Below, one piece after another: positions 1 to 5,064 of a stretch of 5,534 nt of DNA (within the stretch, counting starts at the first letter, position 1; each line of letters starts with the position of its first letter). The translations under genes were made by a program, and so were the position numbers. Source of the DNA: Thermoplasmatota archaeon. Its GTDB lineage: Archaea > Thermoplasmatota > Thermoplasmata > Thermoplasmatales > Thermoplasmataceae. The stretch lies in contig JAMDCG010000039.1 of the NCBI GenBank assembly GCA_023489425.1, positions 2,941-8,474 on the forward strand, read 5' to 3'. The notes below the pieces were generated by a model that worked only from the letters and a program-made list of their open reading frames with translations, was not told the DNA's origin and did no database searches.

Positions 1-600
1 TATTTTGGATATGCCAGGCAGCATATGATCTACAAGAAAGGCGAGGCAATATCCGCAAAAGTCCTTATAGCTTCCATATCGGAATATGCAGATGAAATAA
101 TCACCATTGATATTCATGACACATCCTCGTTCAGGTACTCAAAAAGTAAATGCAGAGATTTTCATGCATCAGCAAGCATAGCAGATTATTTTAAGGAAAA
201 AAATATAGATCTTGTCATGGCTCCTGATGATGGTGCATTCTTTAGAGCAAAGGAGGTTGCGGACATCCTTGGATGTAAAAGCGGATTCATGAATAAAAAG
301 AGAATAGACGCAACGACTGTGGAATATAACATGGATCATTTAGATGCCTCAGGAATGAGGGTATTGCTCGTAGACGATATCATTTCTACAGGTGGAACAA
401 TCCTGAGATCAATGGAGATTATAAAAAATTCTGGGGCCTCAGCCGTGTTTGTATCAGCAACCCACGGCCTATTTATAAACGATTCGGCCAGAAAAATCGC
501 TGCAGAGTGTGCAGAATTAGTTGTCACAGATACAATTAAGTCAAGTTATAGTAAGATTAATGTATCCCGGAAACTATCAGATTTCATCACTGGTGATTAG
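1..600 (+). CDS. prs: Ribose-phosphate pyrophosphokinase (PRPP synthetase), 3' part; start lies before the window
   Basis: This enzyme transfers pyrophosphate from ATP to ribose 5-phosphate, giving PRPP for purine, pyrimidine, histidine and NAD synthesis; it is cytoplasmic. The reading frame is open from base 1, and the first seven residues, YFGYARQ, match the conserved ATP-site motif, so the first internal Met (base 25) is not the true start. Of the 199 visible residues, the segment around fragment residues 98-101 (NKKR) fits the flexible catalytic loop with Lys and Arg. Residues 124-133 (VDDIISTGGT, bases 370-399) are the PRPP/ribose-phosphate binding loop. The C-terminus (TDTIKSS...LSDFI) is typical and complete, ending in TAG. 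Roughly the N-terminal third is missing, judged from the usual family length of about 280-320 residues. kptA follows with no gap, suggesting one transcript. The identification is secure; quaternary class and regulation cannot be judged. Confidence 0.96.
   Translation, partial: YFGYARQHMIYKKGEAISAKVLIASISEYADEIITIDIHDTSSFRYSKSKCRDFHASASIADYFKEKNIDLVMAPDDGAFFRAKEVADILGCKSGFMNKKRIDATTVEYNMDHLDASGMRVLLVDDIISTGGTILRSMEIIKNSGASAVFVSATHGLFINDSARKIAAECAELVVTDTIKSSYSKINVSRKLSDFITGD
592..597 (+). promoter_or_regulatory. Shine-Dalgarno site of kptA, inside the end of prs
   Basis: GGTGAT matches the core complement of the archaeal 16S rRNA 3' end. It sits 4 bases before a TTG codon at 602 and overlaps the last codons of prs. 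This decides the kptA start in favour of TTG 602 over the upstream in-frame candidates at 521 (TTG), 560 (ATG) and 593 (GTG). Residues coded before 602 show no similarity to the family, whereas the zinc-ribbon starts a few codons after it. Confidence 0.6.
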
Positions 601-601
601 A

Positions 602-1348
602 TTGGAAAAGAATCTGAGGGTATGCCCAATTGATGGTTTTTACAGAGGGTTTGAGTGTCCGAAGTGTGGACAGGAGGGACGAAACCTGATGTATCCAGAC
701 GAGGTGGATGCAATTGGTAGAATTCTTGCTGGAATCCTTAGACATTTTCCAGAAAATTATGGAATAAAGTTATCAAAAAATGGTTATGCAAAAATTTATT
801 CTATAGTCCCAGCAATAAAGACTCAGAGAAGAAAATTTGGATGGTTGGCGCCAATTCATATAGAAGCACTTGGTAAAACTGATGAAAGGGGGCGATATCA
901 GGTGAATGAAAGGGGAGAAATAAGAGCAACATACGATCATACTATCCCAGTGATTCTTGATGATCTTCCAGTTGACGATATACCTGACATACTTTATTAC
1001 CAGACCACAGAAGAAGAGTTTTCACTAATCAGGGAAACAGGGATTAGCCCTTCTGACAAGACGTATATACATCTCTCTTCCACATTCAGGAAAACGTATG
1101 TAACAGGACTATTCCACGTAGATGATCCTTTGGTCATAGGTATAAATACCGACGAACTAAGGAAGAAAATACCGGTTTACAGGGCCTCAAAAGAGGTTTA
1201 TCTAACAACCGAAATTCCGCCTGAATTCATATTATCTATCGAACAGGAAAAAATCGAATTGTCTCAGGAGGAAAGGGAAGAAGTTGAAAATTATAAGGAG
1301 AGGAGGGAAAGGAGAATTCTAGGGGAGAAGAATAATCTAAAGCACTGA
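602..1348 (+). CDS. kptA: RNA 2'-phosphotransferase (Tpt1/KptA family), archaeal form with N-terminal Cys cluster
   Basis: The family removes an internal RNA 2'-phosphate by transferring it to NAD+, releasing nicotinamide and ADP-ribose 1'',2''-cyclic phosphate. With the TTG start the protein has 248 residues. Residues 8-23 hold a Cys cluster (C8, C19, C22; D11 where I recall a His in relatives). L46-R47-H48 is the conserved Arg-His pair of the catalytic tetrad, I107-R108-A109 with D112-H113 corresponds to the IRA..GH motif, L131-Y132 to the LYHGT region, and H157-L158-S159 to the NAD-binding HLS motif. V199-Y200-L201 and P206-P207-E208-F209 form the usual domain end. Residues 211-248 are an extra, highly charged Glu/Arg/Lys tail, probably helical. 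No Arg is seen between G169 and H172, where the fourth catalytic Arg normally lies. Archaeal tRNA splicing does not leave a 2'-phosphate, so the in vivo substrate is open. The gene follows prs directly, and its end overlaps the convergent oxidoreductase gene by 12 bases. Confidence 0.9.
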   Translation: MEKNLRVCPIDGFYRGFECPKCGQEGRNLMYPDEVDAIGRILAGILRHFPENYGIKLSKNGYAKIYSIVPAIKTQRRKFGWLAPIHIEALGKTDERGRYQVNERGEIRATYDHTIPVILDDLPVDDIPDILYYQTTEEEFSLIRETGISPSDKTYIHLSSTFRKTYVTGLFHVDDPLVIGINTDELRKKIPVYRASKEVYLTTEIPPEFILSIEQEKIELSQEEREEVENYKERRERRILGEKNNLKH

Positions 1349-3007
1349 TTTAAGTCGAATATAATCCCTTGCGGCTGTAATTCCCCTTGTGGCTGCCCCA
1401 TATATGTCGTACTGAAACCTTTCTATACTACTTGACTCGAATCTCTGATCAGGTTCTTTTACAAATATAATTCCCCTGCTCTCTGCCATCTGCCTGTACA
1501 CCATCTGTCTATGTCTGTCCAGAGAAGTGAGACTCCTCTCTGTAATATATACCTGGCATCTTTTAGCGATGTTAAGTGCCTGGTCAAGATTCTTGTAAAT
1601 ATTTGAATCAATGAATACATCATCATCATTCTCTTTTATATTCTCATACCTGTCTCCCCCTGCTAGAAAGATATCTACATCTTTTTCTGACACTCTCTTG
1701 TTGAAATTAACTCTTATTCTGAGTCTTTTTATCTCCTGCCTGTAAAAATTTAACAATTCCATAAACTCTTTTCTCTTTGAGGGTTCATCTATTTCATTGA
1801 TCTGGCCCCCTATTTTGTCATCTGATTCACTGATCTCTACATCCATTCCTGCTCTAGCCAGGTATATAGCAGCTTCCATCCCTGCGACACCTGCACCAGC
1901 TATTTTTACATGCCCTGTGATATGTTCAGCATGGTAATAGGTTTCATTTCCTGTTATTGGATTGACAGTGCATCTTACCTGTCCAAATCCAAAATCTCTG
2001 CAGGCCTGATTGCATCTGATACATGGTCTTGGCATCATGCCAGCTTTTAGCTTAAGTGGAAAGTATGGATCTGCCAGTGCAGCCCTACCTATGGCAACCA
2101 AATCACTCTTTTCAAGAGCCTTTCTTACAGATTCAATATCAACAATTGACCCAACCATTATTGTTGTTATATCTGGTTTCTTCTTTAGCCTATTACCAAT
2201 ATGATTTCTCTCAGAATAATATGAGGCCGAAGAACCCGGTGGGGCCGTTCTTCCAGCAGAGAAATGAACATAATCTAAATTTTTCAGAGAATTGGCTATT
2301 TTAAGTCCATAATCAGAATCATACCCATCTTCCTCATCTTCATAAAGGCTGAGCCTGATACCAATCTTTAGGCCAGTTTCCTTTCTTATAAGGTCTATTA
2401 TTTCCTGAGGGAATCTTAATCTACCTGCAAAATCATTTCCATACCTGTCTTTCCTCTTATTCAGCGAAGGGGACAGGAATTCCTGTATCAAATATGCGTG
2501 TGCACCATGGAGTTCAATTCCATCAAAGTTAGATTTCTCGGCTATTTTCGCTGCCTTAAGAAACGAATTTTCAATATCTTCTATCTGTTCCAAGGTAAGT
2601 TCATCGGTCTCCCTGCCAAGGTACGGCATGGAAGATGGTGCTCTTGGGTTTTCTGAGTACTCTGCAAGAGCCTTGCCTCCAGCATGCACCAGCTGTGCAA
2701 ACACTTTCGTACCATGGGAATGAATTCTCTCTGTGAGTCTTTTCAATCTGGGTGCCTGATCGTAGGAAACAAAGGAAAGCTCATTTCTAGATCCCCTGCT
2801 CATGGGTGAGTCTATATATGAATACTCAGTAACAATCATCCCAAATCCACCTATTGCTCTCTGTTCTAGATAAGAAGTGTGAATTTCATTGGTGAAACCG
2901 TTTGGATCAGCCAGATTAGAAATCATGGGTGCCATAACAAACCTATTTTTCACCGTCAAGTCTCCTATATTTACTGGTTCAAAAGGGTCCATAGTTCCAT
3001 ATTCCAT
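1337..3007 (-). CDS. FMN/4Fe-4S/FAD oxidoreductase of the 2,4-dienoyl-CoA reductase / old yellow enzyme family, with a degenerate C-terminal domain
   Basis: This is a predicted cytoplasmic flavoenzyme reducing an activated C=C bond or a similar substrate. The 556 residues show an OYE-type TIM barrel (about 6-325): the opening DPFEPVNIGDLTVKNRFVMA, active-site H167-G-A-H170, E176-FLSP, D187-RYG followed by RLRF, and the FMN phosphate region VAIGRAALADP (304-314). A 4Fe-4S motif follows, C329-x2-C332-x3-C336-x9-C346. Then comes a Rossmann FAD motif G371-A-G-V-A-G376 with E394 and G400-G401-Q402. In E. coli FadH (about 670 residues) a second, NADPH-binding GxGxxG domain is inserted after this; here that motif is not seen and the protein is about 115 residues shorter. 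ATG 3007 was chosen; ATG 2992 (Met6), directly before the conserved domain, is a serious alternative. The gene lies 64 bases behind the transporter on the same strand. True substrate unknown; relatives include enoate reductases and trimethylamine dehydrogenase-like enzymes. Confidence 0.88.
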   Translation of the reverse strand: MEYGTMDPFEPVNIGDLTVKNRFVMAPMISNLADPNGFTNEIHTSYLEQRAIGGFGMIVTEYSYIDSPMSRGSRNELSFVSYDQAPRLKRLTERIHSHGTKVFAQLVHAGGKALAEYSENPRAPSSMPYLGRETDELTLEQIEDIENSFLKAAKIAEKSNFDGIELHGAHAYLIQEFLSPSLNKRKDRYGNDFAGRLRFPQEIIDLIRKETGLKIGIRLSLYEDEEDGYDSDYGLKIANSLKNLDYVHFSAGRTAPPGSSASYYSERNHIGNRLKKKPDITTIMVGSIVDIESVRKALEKSDLVAIGRAALADPYFPLKLKAGMMPRPCIRCNQACRDFGFGQVRCTVNPITGNETYYHAEHITGHVKIAGAGVAGMEAAIYLARAGMDVEISESDDKIGGQINEIDEPSKRKEFMELLNFYRQEIKRLRIRVNFNKRVSEKDVDIFLAGGDRYENIKENDDDVFIDSNIYKNLDQALNIAKRCQVYITERSLTSLDRHRQMVYRQMAESRGIIFVKEPDQRFESSSIERFQYDIYGAATRGITAARDYIRLKSVL

Positions 3008-3071
3008 TCTTTTATAAGTTGTTAAGGGTCTAAGTTAAGGTAAAAAGATGCTTTAATATTTTTATCCCTTA
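3008..3071 (-). promoter_or_regulatory. Transporter-oxidoreductase gap with TATA-like and T-run elements
   Basis: Read on the minus strand, the gap holds an AT-rich TATA-like element (AAAATATTAAAG, 3052-3063), a run of five T (3042-3046) that could weakly terminate the transporter transcript, and TTATAAAA (3010-3017) just before the first ATG. The last box is too close to serve ATG 3007, but it sits 18-25 bases before ATG 2992 and would suit a nearly leaderless message starting at Met6. No Shine-Dalgarno site precedes either ATG. Both readthrough from the transporter and an independent promoter are possible. Confidence 0.4.
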
Positions 3072-4301
3072 TCATTTATCTGAAGGTCCTTGAATAATCT
3101 CATCAACTTCAGGTTTCTTTTTTCGCGCAAAAAGATCGTAATATGCAACACCAGCGAGGAACTGAATTATACCGCCAGCTATTTCCGGTAATGGCAGATA
3201 TACATCCATCAGTGCTCCAGAAGCTCCAGAAGTAGTTTGTGCGATTCTTGCAGCGCTTGCCTGTAATCCAGTTCCAGCACCATAATCACCTTCTTTCAAC
3301 CCACTTACATTAATGTTGCTCCTGGATGGTAATCCAAAACCTGCTATTCCTGCCCGGAATATATAAAAAATCCCGGCAATATAAAAATATGGTGAAAGGG
3401 CAAGGGGAATCATCAGCAATCCCTGAAGCATTCTTCCATAGGAACCAATCTTTGCTGCTTTTTCCCCTCTTTTCCTGTATATTGACGAAATGTATGAACC
3501 TATTGCAGTTGATATATATGATATTGTGAATACAATCCCGATTGTGGTTGTTGTGGATGATGGATACATCTCTGAAAACCATAATGAAAGTATGGGCATT
3601 GATATTCCTATCCCAGCACCGTTGAATGCATTAGCTAAAACAGTTTTTCCTATATGTCTAACCGAACCTTTCCCAACGAAACCTGTTTTTTTCTTTTCTG
3701 ATTTTCTTTCAGCAACAAGAAAAAGTGATATAAATGATATCAGAACCAGAAAAAAGCTAATTCCGAAAAGAGTCCTGTAGGATCCAGCATTTCCTACAAA
3801 AGTTGATACATCACTTCTGCTTATAACCATCGCACCTCCCACGACAGCAAATATGGACCCAACAGTTGTCATCAGTCCGAGTTTCTTCACTCTATCGCTT
3901 GGTTCTTTCCAGTTTTTAGCCACAAGTGCTGTTGATCCTGGGGAAAAAGCACCTCTCATACCGCCAGGGCCTCCTGCAATCCCACCTATTACTGAAAGAT
4001 AAATTAGCGGTCCTGAGGTCACAAAAAAGAGCACAGCTGTTGAAATAAGTGGAAATATTTCACCAATTATCATTGAATATTTATAACCAATCCGATCACC
4101 CAGAACACCAAGAATCATAGTCTGGATCACGGTAAATACTACAACAAATCCAGTAAGAAAACCCACATAGAGGTTACTGAATCCCAGGATCTTTAGATAC
4201 AGTGGATAGGCAATCGCAGAAAAGCTTAGTGCGCCACTTCTAACTGCTCTTGAAAGCAGCAAAAAATTAAAACCTCTCTCTATCCTATTCTCGGAAAGCA
4301 C
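3072..4301 (-). CDS. Major facilitator superfamily transporter, substrate unknown
   Basis: This is a predicted secondary transporter of the cytoplasmic membrane, 409 residues, a usual length for the 12-helix family. Hydrophobic segments are visible at about residues 12-38, 43-66, 76-95, 98-115, 142-160, 176-197, 218-240, 251-274, 288-302, 304-323, 343-362 and 372-391. The family signature motif A lies between helices 2 and 3: G65-V-L-G-D69-R70-I-G72-Y-K74. A positively charged central loop (about 198-217, rich in Lys) divides the two halves, and the tail after 392 (ARKKK...) is charged and probably cytoplasmic. The start is GTG at 4301; no Met occurs before residue 62, which is past helix 1, so the GTG start is favoured. 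A Gly/Pro-rich stretch, G106 to G122 (GGIAGGPGGMRGAFSPG), in the helix 4 region is unusually flexible. The gene precedes the flavin oxidoreductase on the same strand, so the carried compound may be that enzyme's substrate or product; this is inference only. Confidence 0.88.
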   Translation of the reverse strand: MLSENRIERGFNFLLLSRAVRSGALSFSAIAYPLYLKILGFSNLYVGFLTGFVVVFTVIQTMILGVLGDRIGYKYSMIIGEIFPLISTAVLFFVTSGPLIYLSVIGGIAGGPGGMRGAFSPGSTALVAKNWKEPSDRVKKLGLMTTVGSIFAVVGGAMVISRSDVSTFVGNAGSYRTLFGISFFLVLISFISLFLVAERKSEKKKTGFVGKGSVRHIGKTVLANAFNGAGIGISMPILSLWFSEMYPSSTTTTIGIVFTISYISTAIGSYISSIYRKRGEKAAKIGSYGRMLQGLLMIPLALSPYFYIAGIFYIFRAGIAGFGLPSRSNINVSGLKEGDYGAGTGLQASAARIAQTTSGASGALMDVYLPLPEIAGGIIQFLAGVAYYDLFARKKKPEVDEIIQGPSDK

Positions 4302-4315
4302 GATTACTGGTTATA

Positions 4316-4325
4316 TTAGTACTAA
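4316..4325. repeat. Perfect 10-base palindrome at the predicted transporter transcription start
   Basis: TTAGTACTAA reads the same on both strands. It lies 15-24 bases before the GTG start and overlaps the predicted transcription start, where a bound dimeric regulator would block polymerase. It is a candidate operator, but a palindrome this short in AT-rich DNA can occur by chance. Confidence 0.35.
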
Positions 4326-4337
4326 AGAAAAAACTTC

Positions 4338-4347
4338 GTATATTATT
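4338..4347 (-). promoter_or_regulatory. Candidate TATA box of the transporter gene
   Basis: AATAATATAC on the minus strand is centred about 42 bases before the GTG start. With the usual archaeal spacing of about 25 bases, transcription would begin near 4317, giving a short leader of about 16 bases. No clear Shine-Dalgarno site is seen in that leader. Confidence 0.4.
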
Positions 4348-4415
4348 CACATCCAAATCAACTCCATTTTAACTGTTCTCTCAATTCATCAAATTTGGCG
4401 TTGCTTGTAGTTAAC

Positions 4416-4425
4416 TTTTTATTTA
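4416..4425 (+). promoter_or_regulatory. Candidate TATA box of the tRNA-Pro gene
   Basis: TTTTTATTTA lies 23-32 bases before the first base of the mature tRNA, the spacing expected if transcription starts at or a few bases before the tRNA 5' end. It is preceded by the purine-containing TTAAC, a weak BRE-like context. Confidence 0.55.
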
Positions 4426-4447
4426 TTCGTAAACTCTCCCTTACTAT

Positions 4448-4520
4448 GGGGCTGTGGGGTAGCTTGGTATCCTACGGGCTTTGGGAGCCTGAGACTCCGG
4501 TCCAAATCCGGGCAGCCCCA
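4448..4520 (+). tRNA. tRNA-Pro (anticodon UGG)
   Basis: The 73-base gene folds as a full cloverleaf. The acceptor stem is GGGGCTG (4448-4454) with CAGCCCC (4513-4519), discriminator A at 4520. The D arm is 4457-4473 (GGG pairs with CCT, G-T wobble included) with the loop G-G pair at 4466-4467. The anticodon stem is CGGGC (4475-4479) with GCCTG (4487-4491), and loop TTTGGGA puts the anticodon TGG at 4482-4484. The variable loop is four bases, and the T stem is TCCGG (4496-4500) with CCGGG (4508-4512). No intron is present and CCA is not encoded, so a CCA-adding enzyme must finish the end. The T loop is TCCAAAT, placing C at position 55 (base 4502) instead of the near-universal U. UGG reads CCA and, by wobble, other Pro codons. 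The gene stands alone between a divergent transporter and the DsrE-like gene. Confidence 0.96.
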
Positions 4521-4540
4521 TTTTAAACAGAGTTTTTATA
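4521..4540 (+). terminator. T-rich terminator candidate after tRNA-Pro
   Basis: TTTT directly follows the tRNA (4521-4524) and TTTTT follows at 4533-4537, in line with archaeal termination at oligo-T runs without a needed hairpin. The rest of the 170-base gap up to 4690 holds no gene that I can see on either strand, only the dyad and promoter listed separately. Confidence 0.45.
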
Positions 4541-4613
4541 TAGAAATCAGAAATTGAACTTCATTAAATTAATTTTACTTCATATCGAATCCTTCTATCT
4601 ATTTTAGACAAAA

Positions 4614-4641
4614 AGGGAGGAAATCTCAAAATTTCATCTCT
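4614..4641. repeat. Imperfect inverted repeat (11-base arms, 6-base loop) before the DsrE-like gene promoter
   Basis: The left arm AGGGAGGAAAT (4614-4624) and the right arm ATTTCATCTCT (4631-4641) pair over 11 positions with one mismatch (G4619/A4636) and one G-T (G4616/T4639); the loop is CTCAAA. It ends about 10 bases before the candidate TATA elements of the next gene, a position suited to an activator or repressor site. It could also be the 3' hairpin of a longer tRNA precursor, but no T-run follows closely. Confidence 0.4.
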
Positions 4642-4651
4642 CTAAAGAAAG

Positions 4652-4667
4652 TTTTATTAGTATATTA
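4652..4667 (+). promoter_or_regulatory. Candidate promoter (TATA region) of the DsrE-like/FmdE-like pair
   Basis: Two overlapping AT-rich boxes are seen: TTTTATTA (4652-4659), which would start transcription near 4681, and TATATTA (4661-4667), which would start it near 4690 and give a leaderless message for ATG 4691. AGGT at 4681-4684, six bases before the ATG, is a partial Shine-Dalgarno match and fits only the first option. Confidence 0.45.
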
Positions 4668-4690
4668 GCATATACTCATTAGGTAATATA

Positions 4691-5050
4691 ATGGGAGCTA
4701 AAATAGCAATAGTCATAATTTCAGGATTGGACCAGAGAGATAAAGTAATGGCGGGTCTTCACGTGGCAAAAAGAATTGATGAAGCCAGGGAAGAAAATGG
4801 CGTAGAAAGAGTGGAGTTATTCCTTTTCACGGGTGGAGTAAGAGCTCTTGAAAAAGGGCAAGATAATAATGAAATGCTTGAACTAATTAAGGAATTAAGA
4901 GAGTCTGGAATCTCCATAGAAGCGTGTTCAAATCAGGTCAAGAACTGGAAAATGGAAGACACATTCTCCAGAAATGGAATAGATCTAGAATTCGCAAGAG
5001 ATGCTTTTTCCAGATATGCGGTTGAAGGATATACTGTCCTGTCATTCTGA
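4691..5050 (+). CDS. DsrE/DsrF-family small protein (sulfur-relay-like)
   Basis: This is a 119-residue soluble protein of the DsrE fold, the size typical of the family. Family members act as sulfur carriers in thiosulfate/sulfur oxidation and tRNA thiolation (DsrE, TusD), but many archaeal members are uncharacterised. Visible features are an N-terminal strand AKIAIVII (3-10) followed by the helix with G22-LHVAKR, strand VELFLFTGG (41-49), an acidic helix about 58-72, then G73-ISIEAC79. C79 is the only Cys in the protein and sits after the strand where DsrE carriers hold the active persulfide Cys. The remainder ends in the strand YTVLSF (114-119). The start is ATG 4691, with AGGT six bases upstream and TATA-like boxes before it. 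The gene is followed after 14 bases by an FmdE-domain gene, so both are probably co-transcribed. Role in sulfur transfer is inferred from family and the single Cys; the partner is unknown. Confidence 0.82.
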   Translation: MGAKIAIVIISGLDQRDKVMAGLHVAKRIDEAREENGVERVELFLFTGGVRALEKGQDNNEMLELIKELRESGISIEACSNQVKNWKMEDTFSRNGIDLEFARDAFSRYAVEGYTVLSF

Positions 5051-5064
5051 ATAGTGGTGGATTG

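Noticed and set aside
336..527. Minus-strand open frame of 63 codons inside prs
   Set aside because: It lies wholly opposite the conserved PRPP-loop coding region, has no family resemblance and no start signals; it is a shadow.
25..600. Complete short phosphoribosyltransferase starting at ATG 25
   Set aside because: The frame is open to base 1, and the residues before this Met (YFGYARQ) are a conserved PRPP synthetase motif, so the gene is truncated by the window.
2010..2304. Two plus-strand frames opposite the oxidoreductase
   Set aside because: Both are antisense to well-conserved domain sequence (TIM barrel and Fe-S region) and have no recognisable protein features.
3310..3780. Three overlapping frames inside the transporter gene on both strands
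   Set aside because: They overlap transmembrane coding sequence of a clear transporter; their hydrophobic or low-complexity translations are by-products of it.
4615..4620. GGGAGG as a strong ribosome binding site for a small gene
   Set aside because: No ATG, GTG or TTG at usable distance opens a frame of meaningful length; the bases are better explained as part of the inverted repeat.
4521..4690. C/D box guide RNA in the gap after the tRNA
   Set aside because: No pair of C (RTGATGA) and D (CTGA) boxes with proper order is present on either strand.
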